Counted from the stretch's first letter, positions 48,150 to 57,255 are shown. The stretch is 64,000 nucleotides of DNA from a virus (IMGVR_UViG_3300048121_001678:1-64000), one strand, 5' to 3'. A program made the numbers and translations. The notes: generated from the sequence alone by a model not told the origin.

Positions 48150-50708
48150 TTAGAAATTATATCTCAAACTTGCGTTCCATGTACGACCGAAACCGAACCA
48201 TACAGAGTTAGCAGTATTAATACCTTTCCAAGTATCGTCACCATCTTCAGCGTGAATACTTGTATTAGACTCAGCGATGTATACTGTGTTCAATAAGTTG
48301 TTTACATTCAAACGTAATGTCCAATCACCCAATCTTGAAGTAACACCTAAATCAACCAATCCGTAAGAAGGTAACTTAACAGCACCTCTATTGTCAGGTG
48401 TGTAGAATTCTTCATCAACTATTGAATAGTCAGCATATAAACCATCTACTAAACGTAAACCTAAATCTACACTTGTTGATTTGACCAATTTATAATCTGC
48501 AGTGAAGTATGCTGTAGTCTGAGCCGCGTCACCCACCTTAGCACCTTTCAAGTACAACGTACCTTGACCTACTTCTTGTTGATTATCATCAAACAATGTA
48601 GCTGAGAAATCTTTTGTATATCTCCAATCACCGAATGAACCCATTGCTTTCAATCTCAACTTATCAGTTGCGTTGTAATCTGCTTCAATCTCAATACCGT
48701 TGTGACGTACATCAATGTCTCTAAACTGTGCCGTACCATCAACACCGTTAGCATTACTTAACGATACAGTTTGGAATCTATTACCCCATGTTGTTGAGTA
48801 AGCATTTACGTTAATACGTAAATCTCTTGTGTTATAACCATAGCCTGCTTCGAAAGAAATAATCTCTTCGTTTTCTAAGTCTTCGTTGATGTTATTCGCA
48901 TATGATGGGAACACAGCACCAAACTGAGCCTGACGAGATATGTACCCAGCATTCATGAAGAAGTTAGATACGTCAGTAGCATTGTAGTTAGCACCACCTT
49001 TTAGGTAACCACCTAACAAGTTAGCCGTCTCAGAGATAGCGTTACCCGGTTGGTCAAAGTAGTCCTCACGTTGGAACGATTGATTAGAAAGACCACCTTG
49101 AAGTACTACGTTGTACGTGTTGTCAGAGTTATACTCCACAAGACCGTTAAGACCTTGCCACCCAACATTACCTACGTTGTAGTAATCAATCTTAGGTCCA
49201 TTCAATCCAGTCGATGTAAATGGTGTTGCAGCAATTGTGGTTTCAATAATCTGACCACCTGAATTTCTATTACCCGTTGAATAATATCCGTCAAGACCCA
49301 TCAAGTTGTTTACTGTACGGTAGTGGAAACCTTTATAGGTTCTCAAGTCAACACCAATAGATGTTCTGAAGTTACCGAACTGTCCTTCTAAATTAGAGAT
49401 ACCACCAACCCAGTTGTGTGAGTTCATAGACGCTCTACGAATTAATACCTCACGGTTTACATTACTATCACGGAATCCATTAGAACCAATCAACGCCCCA
49501 TCAAATCCTGAGATATCACCTGTATACCCGTCAGTAGTTGATTGGTTGTTAGCAACAACCGCATCATAATCAATAGTACCATCCTCATTACGTGAACCTC
49601 TACCATTTTCCATATAGTGTTCGTATAAGTCCTTACGGAAAGGAAGAATATCAGCCTCAGCGGAACGATAGTTGTTACCACGAGGACCAGTACCACCACC
49701 ACGTCCAGCAGAACCGTACAATGATGTAACCAATTTCAAGTTAGAATTGATTTTCCAATCCCAGTTGAAAGTAGCCAATGGTTTGTTGTAGAAGTTTCTT
49801 CTCATTGAGAATTCTTCACCACCCAACGTACCACCGTTTGTGTTCCAACGACGGTTGATTTCACCACCGTCACCTTTGAATCCATTGTCATCAGTAAAGT
49901 ATTGGTAGTCACGAATACTTACCCACACATCACGTTGGTGGTGCCATTGTCCAGCACCTAAGAACGTAAAGTTCAAACTATGGTCAGAACCCTCAGGGGC
50001 ATAACCGATAGCAGCAAAATAGTTATAACCCTCACCTGATGTGTTGTTAATATAACCATTACCCATCCATCTACTTAAAAGGAATGACGTTGCCCATCCT
50101 TTATCGTTTTTACCTGAGTTGTAAACTGCAGATGTCTTGAAGTAACCATCGTTACCTACCATCTGCGATAAAGAACCACCTTCTTTTTTGTCAGCAGCCT
50201 TTGTAAAAATAGATACCGTACCACCTACAGATGGGACAGCCAATTTAGACGCACCCAAACCTCTTTGGATTTGAATACCTGAAGCCACATCAGTCAAACC
50301 TTGCCAGTTCGACCAATATAGTCTACCATTTTCCATATCATTAACAGGTTGACCGTTGATAAGGAAAGATGTGTTAGTTTGGTCGAAACCACGTAATGAT
50401 ATACGTGAATCACCATAACCACCACCTTGCTTAGTAGCGTAAACACCAGGAGTGGTGTTCATAATCTCAGGGAACTCTAAGTTACCTGTCTTCAAAGAAA
50501 TCTCTGATGGAGAAATCGTTGATACTGCAATTGGTGTCTCGCGAACCTTTGCAATGTCAATCACCCCTGACGTAACAACAACTTCATCCAAAGTTTCGAA
50601 GTTGAATAGGGAATCTACAGACTCAAGTTTTTCGGCTTCTTGAGCAAAAGCACTATTCACTGTTAATAATGCTCCAGTGATGAAAGCCAATAAATTCAAT
50701 TTTTTCAT
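48150..50708 (-). CDS. TonB-dependent outer-membrane receptor
   Basis: 852 residues. The signal peptide MKKLNLLAFITGALLTVNSA-FAQ is followed by a TonB-box-like/plug region (LDEVVVTSGVIDIAKVRETP, then TPGVYATKQGGGYGDSRISL, RGFDQTN, INGQPVNDME). A long beta-barrel follows, ending WNASLRYNF with the terminal Phe that outer-membrane barrels need. The N-terminal carboxypeptidase-like domain of many Bacteroidetes receptors is absent. The gene is more G+C-rich than its neighbours (a sampled line gives about 47%), suggesting recent gain from a host. It could import a nutrient or alter phage receptor access. A terminator lies just upstream, so its promoter is unclear. Confidence 0.93.
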   Translation of the reverse strand: MKKLNLLAFITGALLTVNSAFAQEAEKLESVDSLFNFETLDEVVVTSGVIDIAKVRETPIAVSTISPSEISLKTGNLEFPEIMNTTPGVYATKQGGGYGDSRISLRGFDQTNTSFLINGQPVNDMENGRLYWSNWQGLTDVASGIQIQRGLGASKLAVPSVGGTVSIFTKAADKKEGGSLSQMVGNDGYFKTSAVYNSGKNDKGWATSFLLSRWMGNGYINNTSGEGYNYFAAIGYAPEGSDHSLNFTFLGAGQWHHQRDVWVSIRDYQYFTDDNGFKGDGGEINRRWNTNGGTLGGEEFSMRRNFYNKPLATFNWDWKINSNLKLVTSLYGSAGRGGGTGPRGNNYRSAEADILPFRKDLYEHYMENGRGSRNEDGTIDYDAVVANNQSTTDGYTGDISGFDGALIGSNGFRDSNVNREVLIRRASMNSHNWVGGISNLEGQFGNFRTSIGVDLRTYKGFHYRTVNNLMGLDGYYSTGNRNSGGQIIETTIAATPFTSTGLNGPKIDYYNVGNVGWQGLNGLVEYNSDNTYNVVLQGGLSNQSFQREDYFDQPGNAISETANLLGGYLKGGANYNATDVSNFFMNAGYISRQAQFGAVFPSYANNINEDLENEEIISFEAGYGYNTRDLRINVNAYSTTWGNRFQTVSLSNANGVDGTAQFRDIDVRHNGIEIEADYNATDKLRLKAMGSFGDWRYTKDFSATLFDDNQQEVGQGTLYLKGAKVGDAAQTTAYFTADYKLVKSTSVDLGLRLVDGLYADYSIVDEEFYTPDNRGAVKLPSYGLVDLGVTSRLGDWTLRLNVNNLLNTVYIAESNTSIHAEDGDDTWKGINTANSVWFGFGRTWNASLRYNF

Positions 50709-50735
50709 TTTAAATTATTTTGAATTATTTATTAT

Positions 50736-50762
50736 AAAAAAAACCGAAGTGTGTACTCCGGT
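50736..50762 (-). terminator. Intrinsic terminator
   Basis: On the minus strand ACCGGAGT pairs with ACTTCGGT (one G-U) across ACAC and is followed by T7/8. It ends the short transcript of the gene at 50828-50944. Confidence 0.85.
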
Positions 50763-50827
50763 TCTTATTATACAAGTTAATTACCTCATACATTGATGAG
50801 GTTCCATTGGTTAGGGTATTAATCGTT

Positions 50828-50944
50828 TTACCTTCCTTGACCACGATATTTGTTTTTGTTAATAGACATGTCATTCTTAGAATTAATTCCATGACGAGAG
50901 TTTTGTGTGTTATGTATTGTTTCAACGGAATTAAATTTTACCAT
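50828..50944 (-). CDS. Small basic 38-residue protein
   Basis: The frame beginning MVKFNSVETIHNTQNSRHGI is rich in Asn, Lys and Arg and ends KYRGQGR. A longer frame reaches 51031, but those residues cover the promoter. With a promoter at 50970-51001 and a terminator at 50736-50762 it forms its own short transcript, which also holds a hairpin ACCTCAT/ATGAGGT downstream of the gene. Function unknown. Confidence 0.5.
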   Translation of the reverse strand: MVKFNSVETIHNTQNSRHGINSKNDMSINKNKYRGQGR

Positions 50945-50969
50945 TTTTATTTGTCTTATCTTAACACTA

Positions 50970-51001
50970 CAAATATATACAAATAAGTTAGACAAATACA
51001 A
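50970..51001 (-). promoter_or_regulatory. Bacteroidetes-type promoter (GTTG-N21-TATATTTG)
   Basis: On the minus strand TTG (51001-50999), a 21-base spacer and TATATTTG (50977-50970) precede the small basic gene at 50944. Confidence 0.5.
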
Positions 51002-51005
51002 CCCT

Positions 51006-52667
51006 TTAGAAAAAAAAGTCAAAAATATCATCTTTTACGTCCTCAGTGTTATCCCAGACCAATCTTTTTTTGTTCCAATAAGATTGTCTTTGTATTATTT
51101 TACCATTTGGAAACTCTTTTTTCATCTTAGGTAGTTCAATTACCCTCAACTCACTTAACCTCTTTATACGGTTATTCATCTCTTCTAAAACGTAGTTCCA
51201 ATTAGAACTTAAGGTATTATTGAAACGACCTAATGATTGTACATTTAATGGTTCACTCCCTTTGAAATATTTATACTCTACTGTCGCTCTTTCTTTACCA
51301 TGTACACTACCTTCACGAATTGACACAATAAAACAATTAGATTGTTCAATATACGTTCTTACACAGTTTTTTTGATGACTACTTTCTTCGTTGTACTGTT
51401 CAGTAGTTGTTAACAACACGGGATAGTAATCTAAATGTGGTCCAATGATTGGTAACTGAATCTCATTAACCATCATTTTAGAGTATTTTCTTTTAATCTT
51501 ACCTTTCCTATAACTCTCTAATAAAATAACCCACTCATTGTGTTCATTATCAAATTGTGACTTTGTTCTCGCTCTAAACTTTACATTCACATCATACTTT
51601 AACAAATCTCTTTTGAACCTAAGATGGTCATTAATTATTGAAACCAATGCATCTTCTACTTTTATGATATCACTACTTTCAGTTTTACTACCATAGTCAT
51701 TGATGAAGTCGACTAAACACCTTTTCTCTATATTTGATAGCTCAACTTCATGTATATGTGGGTTTTGTCTTGAAACATCATTTTCTTTATCATGTATTAA
51801 CTCAAGACTCAACATATTAAAAAAATCGACACCGAGTAACTCATAAAAGAAACTAAGTCCATAAAAGTTCACATTATTAGATGAATTCAACATCTTACGA
51901 ATTTTTTTACCTTTATATCCCTTATCTTTCATAAACGCGTCAACCACTGAGTCTGCCTTCTTTAATAATGACTTTTTAATCGATATCGGTAAGAACTTAC
52001 CAGGATTATTAGGTAACTTAAAGTTATTAGATATATAATAATATCTAAAATATTCATCAACCACTGTACTCACATCCCCAACCACTTTACCAATTCCTAA
52101 AGTATCATTAAAAACATCAATAGCATCCCAAAATATTTTCCAGCCGTGTTTGGTATCCATAATCATTGCGTTGTTCCCTGATAACGACACTTCGTTGACA
52201 TTATTAACTATAGAGGATAATATACCCTGAATATGACTCCAGTTATTTGTCCTAACATGTTTACCACGAATCTTTTTCTTTGATGTATTCACAGCACCAC
52301 TATAAAAGTTTCTATACTTCTTGCTGTAAGTGATATACTGTACCTGTTTAGTAGTACCAAAATACGTTGTACCCACCTTTCTACCTTTTGAAAAATTATA
52401 AATCTTGAGTGATATCGACTTTTCATTTTCCTCAACAACAACTGTAACTCTATCAATATAAATCCCTTTGGTTTTATCAGGATAATATTGTTTAAGTTCC
52501 TCTTCATTCTTAAGGACTATCTTTTGTTTCTTTCTCCAATAACTACCTTTTTTGTTTAAATTAAATGAGTAATAATCGTCTACCTCCCCATAGTCAAATT
52601 CACAGGTATCATAATAAGTCCACATCCATATGGTCTCATCTTGATATTTGTATAAAGGTGTTTTCAT
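51006..52667 (-). CDS. PcfJ-like protein
   Basis: 553 residues. The C-terminal region (about 425-510) has SSHQKNCVRTYIEQSNCFIV then RATVEYKYF and LGRFN, matching the PcfJ pattern (H-Q-x-x-C-V...Y...I). PcfJ-type proteins occur on plasmids and phages, with unknown function. The N-terminal part is basic and Tyr/Lys-rich with no other motif. It resembles, at pattern level, the WCT module of the proteins at 22303 and 54986. Confidence 0.7.
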   Translation of the reverse strand: MKTPLYKYQDETIWMWTYYDTCEFDYGEVDDYYSFNLNKKGSYWRKKQKIVLKNEEELKQYYPDKTKGIYIDRVTVVVEENEKSISLKIYNFSKGRKVGTTYFGTTKQVQYITYSKKYRNFYSGAVNTSKKKIRGKHVRTNNWSHIQGILSSIVNNVNEVSLSGNNAMIMDTKHGWKIFWDAIDVFNDTLGIGKVVGDVSTVVDEYFRYYYISNNFKLPNNPGKFLPISIKKSLLKKADSVVDAFMKDKGYKGKKIRKMLNSSNNVNFYGLSFFYELLGVDFFNMLSLELIHDKENDVSRQNPHIHEVELSNIEKRCLVDFINDYGSKTESSDIIKVEDALVSIINDHLRFKRDLLKYDVNVKFRARTKSQFDNEHNEWVILLESYRKGKIKRKYSKMMVNEIQLPIIGPHLDYYPVLLTTTEQYNEESSHQKNCVRTYIEQSNCFIVSIREGSVHGKERATVEYKYFKGSEPLNVQSLGRFNNTLSSNWNYVLEEMNNRIKRLSELRVIELPKMKKEFPNGKIIQRQSYWNKKRLVWDNTEDVKDDIFDFFF

Positions 52668-52694
52668 ATATTTTTATTTACCTAAATAATAAGT

Positions 52695-52722
52695 AAAAAA
52701 AAAGAGGGAGACAACTCCCTCT
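52695..52722 (-). terminator. Strong intrinsic terminator
   Basis: On the minus strand AGAGGGAG-TTGT-CTCCCTCT is an eight-pair stem followed by about nine T's, ending the lysyl-hydroxylase-like gene. Confidence 0.93.
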
Positions 52723-52730
52723 TATTAACA

Positions 52731-54611
52731 TTATATTACACCACCATAGTAGTTTTTATTAGTTACCCATAGTTGGTAACCCCTTCGTAATAATTCTCGA
52801 CTAAAAGATATGTCAAAATCATCATCAGTATAAATACCATTACCTTTTTGATACACACCAATTAAGTCTGTAATTACATCACTTTTGAACATTATAATAC
52901 CTGTTATATACCCAACACTAAAAGTATCTTTAACGTCATAATTTCTAATTTTATTTTGTTGTTCTGATTCAACATTATAACCGTCTTTATCTGTCCTAAA
53001 CCAAAAATTAACCCAGTCAGTACCCTCACTGACAATCATTGGTGATATTATATTCTTACCCTCAGATATTAAATACTTTATCGAATCCCTATTTCTAAAG
53101 ACGTAGTTACAGTCTAAATTAATAACGTAGTCCACATCATATTTTAAACTTTCGAATAAAGACATATTCCTTTTTTCCGCATTGTTTAGTTTAACATAAT
53201 GTTTTTTAACACTCCTATAAAGGTCTTTGAATTTTTCAATAAACCTATCAACTTTATAGTGATGCTTATCATCATCAAAGAATATTTGTATTTCTATTTT
53301 TTCTTTTGGGTGGTTAAGGTATCTAATTTGGTCAAATACTTGGTCAATATCCGAAACATTAAAATCTAAAAATAAATTTAACAATAATGTATAATCACCA
53401 CCATCAACTTTATCCTTTACAAATATTTCATTATAAATTTCACCTAACTTATCTTTAGTAATTGAAGGTCCGTTACCATGTATTATTGACGGGAATGTTT
53501 TAGTCACTTCATTGTATACACGTCCGTCTTTTATAACAACGTCATCGGTTGCTAAGTTTAATGTTTGAAATATATTTTGGTCATGGTCTAATATCATTTC
53601 ACTATTAGTATCACCATTACCATTTCTCTTAACTAACCACCCATTATTATTATACTTAGACCAATTCTTCAACTTATAGGACGGTAAGACATCTTCAATT
53701 GTGTCACCTTTAAAATCTCCCTCATTAAAATCGACAATCAGTATCACCTCTTTAAAAGTATTAGTTAACGCCTCATATAAACTAATATTTTCATATTTTA
53801 TATCATATATAAATAACACATCAGGTTTACGAACCAAATTATCAACACTATCAACAACCTCATCGTAAATATACTTAATATTATATTCACTATTTAATGC
53901 AGTGATATACTTAAAATGCGAACCAAACAAAATACCATATCTACCGTTTAATGGATTTAAATCGCATAAAACATCTTTTACATCATATTTTTCTCTTAAA
54001 TGTTTTAATATGTCATTTTCAAATTCACCGTAATCAACATTATCAATAGTTGTTTTATCGTGATTAAGATAGTAATCAGTGTAGTAACCTTGGTCATCAT
54101 CAGACTTATTTATGTCAACATCAATCATTTTTTTTATGTGATTACCATAACCCATAAATCCACCTGAATTTAAAAACTTATACTCACCATCAACAATAGG
54201 ATATCTATCAGATAACTCCTGATTTGGCCAACAGGTCTTTTCCGCACTGAAAACCAATGGACGGTTAAACTCCCTGAACTTACGTATTATATTGTTTGGT
54301 GTATCGTTGAATATTACATCATACGAATCAGAAAATAAGATTATAGTATTCTCTAAATCATCCCATTTATTAATCTCATCCCTTAAATAGATTATCTTTT
54401 GAGCCCCACCTGGTTCTAACAACACACCATTCTCTGCACGACCACTCTCCCACTTATCACCTAAACCTAAAATAATATAAGGTATGTTGTTTTTAGTACA
54501 ACTATCCTCGAACCTATCTAAGTTTTCATTTCTGTCTGTTGCGACAGTAATAACGATGAAACGGTCAATACCGTCAGAGTATATGTTTTTAATTTTGTTG
54601 TAGATTCCCAT
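52731..54611 (-). CDS. Procollagen lysyl-hydroxylase-type glycosyltransferase (PLOD GT and accessory domains)
   Basis: 626 residues closely following the N-terminal two-thirds of animal PLOD/LH3. FIVITVATDRNENLDRFEDS (18-37), DKWESG and GGAQKI match the UDP-sugar pocket. FSDSYDVIF (93-101) carries the Mn-binding DxxD, Asp95/Asp98. CWPNQELSDRYP and FLNSGGFMGY follow, then DDDQGYY (171-177), LDHDQNIFQTLN (341-352) and HGNGPS (378-383). Residues about 398-626 match the accessory GT-like domain (RNMSLFE, NVIxP-like NIISPM, WVNFWF). The C-terminal dioxygenase domain is absent, and about 150 residues are inserted near 190-338. Expected to glycosylate hydroxylysine. Confidence 0.88.
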   Translation of the reverse strand: MGIYNKIKNIYSDGIDRFIVITVATDRNENLDRFEDSCTKNNIPYIILGLGDKWESGRAENGVLLEPGGAQKIIYLRDEINKWDDLENTIILFSDSYDVIFNDTPNNIIRKFREFNRPLVFSAEKTCWPNQELSDRYPIVDGEYKFLNSGGFMGYGNHIKKMIDVDINKSDDDQGYYTDYYLNHDKTTIDNVDYGEFENDILKHLREKYDVKDVLCDLNPLNGRYGILFGSHFKYITALNSEYNIKYIYDEVVDSVDNLVRKPDVLFIYDIKYENISLYEALTNTFKEVILIVDFNEGDFKGDTIEDVLPSYKLKNWSKYNNNGWLVKRNGNGDTNSEMILDHDQNIFQTLNLATDDVVIKDGRVYNEVTKTFPSIIHGNGPSITKDKLGEIYNEIFVKDKVDGGDYTLLLNLFLDFNVSDIDQVFDQIRYLNHPKEKIEIQIFFDDDKHHYKVDRFIEKFKDLYRSVKKHYVKLNNAEKRNMSLFESLKYDVDYVINLDCNYVFRNRDSIKYLISEGKNIISPMIVSEGTDWVNFWFRTDKDGYNVESEQQNKIRNYDVKDTFSVGYITGIIMFKSDVITDLIGVYQKGNGIYTDDDFDISFSRELLRRGYQLWVTNKNYYGGVI

Positions 54612-54644
54612 AACGATGTTTTATGGAAAAAATAAGAATAATTT

Positions 54645-54935
54645 TTAATTAAGAAATATTTTACCGTAGGAAGTTTCAAAGTAGGGTTCAATAATTGATT
54701 TAATCTCTTCCTTTGGTTTAGGTGTAATATTATTTAAATTAATTACCACACTAATAATTTGTTTTTTAGTCAATTCAATTTCTTCACCGTTTTTGTGATT
54801 TTGAAACACCACCTTTTCTATCTCATCAAAAAACTCATCTGGGTCAGCCTTACCAATTAAATTGCTTAACTCATTTGGGTTTTCATTAAAAAACTTTTTA
54901 AAGTTACTTATATAAATTTTAACATCAACATCCAT
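54645..54935 (-). CDS. Conserved small phage protein
   Basis: 96 residues: MDVDVKIYISNFKKFFNENP, then LIGKADPDEFFDEIEKVVFQ, NGEEIELTKKQIISV. The texture matches small helical phage proteins seen in marine phages, of unknown role. It lies 33 bases upstream of the glycosyltransferase start. Confidence 0.65.
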   Translation of the reverse strand: MDVDVKIYISNFKKFFNENPNELSNLIGKADPDEFFDEIEKVVFQNHKNGEEIELTKKQIISVVINLNNITPKPKEEIKSIIEPYFETSYGKIFLN

Positions 54936-54949
54936 AGGTGCAATATAAT

Positions 54950-54972
54950 AAAAAACAGGACAAAAGTCCTGT
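54950..54972 (-). terminator. Intrinsic terminator
   Basis: On the minus strand ACAGGAC-TTTT-GTCCTGT followed by T6 lies right after the LRR gene. Confidence 0.88.
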
Positions 54973-54985
54973 TTTAATGTATTTT

Positions 54986-56299
54986 TTATTTTGAAATAAA
55001 AACACCCTGTTCTGCTAACTTCTCAACCGCTTCAGGAATTTGTAGTTGATTATTACCTTGAATGTTAATTACTTTCAAGTTCGGAAGTAACGCGACCTCT
55101 TCAGGAATTGTCTTTAAGTTTGGGTTATTAGGAATTGAAAGGAACTGTAAGTTCTCCAATTGACCAATAGACTTTGGAAGTGATTTTAATATACCTTCAA
55201 AGTGTAGAGCCATCAAGTTTTTATAATCACCCAATTCTTCAGGAATGTCTAAAGCTAAATCAGTAACAGCTTCACTTCTGTAACCTCCACTCGATTTTGT
55301 AAAATCAAAAGAACTAATATCTTTTGGTAAGCTTTGGAACAACTCATCAAACCCATATAGTGCAACATACTTAGATGCCGCATCTCTTGGGTAATCAATG
55401 TTCACCTTCTTACCGTCCATTGAAGTCATTCCTTTTGAAAACTCAGGTTTAAATGTTTCTTTTAACTCAGGGTTATCATTTAAGAACTTAACCAAATCAA
55501 TCTGACGGTCATTGATGTCCATAAACTGATTTGATGGGAAGTGGAATTGGTATCTTTCTTTTGGGAGACCCGTCTTCTCAGCACTTTCATCACTATTTTT
55601 CAAAACAACATATAATGGACCTTGTTTGATGTAGGTATTAAAATAACTTAAACCAGGTGCCGATGTACACCATCTTGTCTCTTTATTATAACCACCAAAG
55701 AAACACGCCGCATCCTTACCTAACTGTCCTTGGTCATCAATTCTAACTACTGACCATTCAGAACCTTTATATACTGGGTCAGAGCCAGGATAATCAAAAG
55801 TCTTAGCCGCCTCCTTCTTGTCTTCTTTAGTACCTTTTGTTTTCTCCAATGAGAAATCTTTTACCAACTCAAACAATGAGTCAATACCAAGTTTATTGAT
55901 GTCTCTTTTTTCTCTATCTATCTGTCTTTTGAAACGGTCAAACTTCTCTAAGTCTTCAGTAGTCTTATACAAATCCTCGAAGAACGTATTTTGCATCGAC
56001 GTAAGTTCACCCTTATAAGCTGGTGTACCATACTCGGCATTACTCTCAGCCTTCTGGTTTAACTTATTGTATTGTTTCAATAACCATTGAACGTATGTAC
56101 CCGCTTTCTTGATTTTATCCCCATCTCTACGAGTTGTAGGGTCAGCCAAAACCAACTCATCAAATTTCTCTAAAGACATTCTTGGTGGGATAACTTTATC
56201 ATCCTTTTTCTTTGGCTTAGTGAAACGGTCTTTCAAGAGCTCATATCTCCCTTGCTCTAAAATTACGTTTCTTACTATGTTACTAAACTTAATTGCCAT
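54986..56299 (-). CDS. LRR protein with WCT module and ILE N-terminus
   Basis: 437 residues beginning MAIKFSNIVRNVILEQGRYE, with an I-L-E site at 13-15 like other putative head-packaged proteins. Residues about 175-280 hold a CFFGGYNKETRWCTSAPG...F..Y...GPLYVV module shared with the 22303-23907 protein. Residues about 350-437 contain three leucine-rich repeats (LPKSIGQLENLQFLSI; IPEEVALLPNLKVINI). The C-terminal LRR is a binding surface, perhaps for a host target after ejection. Two promoter-like elements precede it. Confidence 0.75.
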   Translation of the reverse strand: MAIKFSNIVRNVILEQGRYELLKDRFTKPKKKDDKVIPPRMSLEKFDELVLADPTTRRDGDKIKKAGTYVQWLLKQYNKLNQKAESNAEYGTPAYKGELTSMQNTFFEDLYKTTEDLEKFDRFKRQIDREKRDINKLGIDSLFELVKDFSLEKTKGTKEDKKEAAKTFDYPGSDPVYKGSEWSVVRIDDQGQLGKDAACFFGGYNKETRWCTSAPGLSYFNTYIKQGPLYVVLKNSDESAEKTGLPKERYQFHFPSNQFMDINDRQIDLVKFLNDNPELKETFKPEFSKGMTSMDGKKVNIDYPRDAASKYVALYGFDELFQSLPKDISSFDFTKSSGGYRSEAVTDLALDIPEELGDYKNLMALHFEGILKSLPKSIGQLENLQFLSIPNNPNLKTIPEEVALLPNLKVINIQGNNQLQIPEAVEKLAEQGVFISK

Positions 56300-56314
56300 A
56301 ATATTGTTTTTTAC

Positions 56315-56324
56315 TATAAATATA
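56315..56324 (-). promoter_or_regulatory. TATATTTATAGTA upstream element
   Basis: On the minus strand TATATTTATAGTAAAA precedes the ATG at 56299 by about 12-25 bases. It is one of the best matches to the recurrent element. Confidence 0.45.
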
Positions 56325-56358
56325 GTCAGTTATTAAAAGATACTGCCTTAACACCCCA

Positions 56359-56392
56359 CAAATATACAATAAAATTCAATTAACCCACCAAA
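56359..56392 (-). promoter_or_regulatory. Bacteroidetes-type promoter (TTTG-N22-TATATTTG)
   Basis: On the minus strand TTTG (56392-56389), 22 bases and TATATTTG (56366-56359). The spacer is two bases longer than the best examples. It overlaps the 3' end of the Dam-type gene. Confidence 0.4.
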
Positions 56393-57255
56393 GAGTCATC
56401 AATAATATCAGTTAAAGTATAATTCATAATTAATAGTTCAGTCCCTTTTGATTGTGCCTTACCACTACTAGCACCCGCAGCCTTTGCAAAATCTTTAGTT
56501 TCCCACACATATTCGTCTTTTGGAAACCATTCACTTAATAAGTCAAAGTCATAGTAAGATAACGAGTACCTACTCTTAACCTCAGACAATACTTTGGCTA
56601 GTCTTTCATGGTCTTCTCTATCAAAATCATGATTTGAATAATAATTTTCAGTCTTCCAATAAGGTGGGTCTAAGTAAATATATGTCGTTGGTGAGTCATA
56701 CTTTTTAATTACGTCTTCAAAGTCCATATTCTCTACGTGTGTTACCGCCAAAAACTTATTAACCCACTTCTCATTTTTCAACTTATCACGGAAAGTTAGA
56801 AACTTAGATTTATACTTACCCTTTAGGTCGATAAATTTAGAGGTCTCAGGTTTACTACCACTGAATACTGAAGTAAGAATGTATGCATATTTAGCGGCAA
56901 CATCATAGTCAGGACCATTTACCTCAAATCCATCAGCAAAGATTTCACTCTGAAACTGTTCAAACTGTGTACGATAGATATCGGGTGTTGGAAACTCTCC
57001 TCTCTGTTGACAAGAAATAGACTCAACAGCCTTCAATAAATCCTTTGGTTTCTGTATACATTGAAATAAATTATAATTTAATGGATTGAAATCATTATAC
57101 ACAACCCTTTTAAGGTTTGGGAACTTCTCCATATCCATATTATAGAAACACCAAAACATACCACCGAATGTCTCAACATATGTTTCCATATCTTGTGGGT
57201 AATAATCTATAATCCATTTACCAATTCTACTTTTTCCTCCTATATAACTTAACAT
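56380..57255 (-). CDS. D12-class (Dam-type) DNA adenine methyltransferase
   Basis: 291 residues. YIGGKSRIGKWI (residues 4-15) and YVETFGGMF form the SAM-binding start. YNDFN follows, and YLDPPYW is catalytic motif IV (DPPY). This gives the alpha-class order of Dam-family N6-adenine methyltransferases. It probably modifies phage DNA against restriction; target unknown (GATC is only a family guess). A textbook Bacteroidetes promoter lies upstream. Confidence 0.9.
   Translation of the reverse strand: MLSYIGGKSRIGKWIIDYYPQDMETYVETFGGMFWCFYNMDMEKFPNLKRVVYNDFNPLNYNLFQCIQKPKDLLKAVESISCQQRGEFPTPDIYRTQFEQFQSEIFADGFEVNGPDYDVAAKYAYILTSVFSGSKPETSKFIDLKGKYKSKFLTFRDKLKNEKWVNKFLAVTHVENMDFEDVIKKYDSPTTYIYLDPPYWKTENYYSNHDFDREDHERLAKVLSEVKSRYSLSYYDFDLLSEWFPKDEYVWETKDFAKAAGASSGKAQSKGTELLIMNYTLTDIIDDSLVG

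Noticed and set aside
50725-50925. A 66-codon frame on the minus strand
   Set aside because: It runs through the terminator at 50736-50762 and overlaps the better-placed 38-codon gene.
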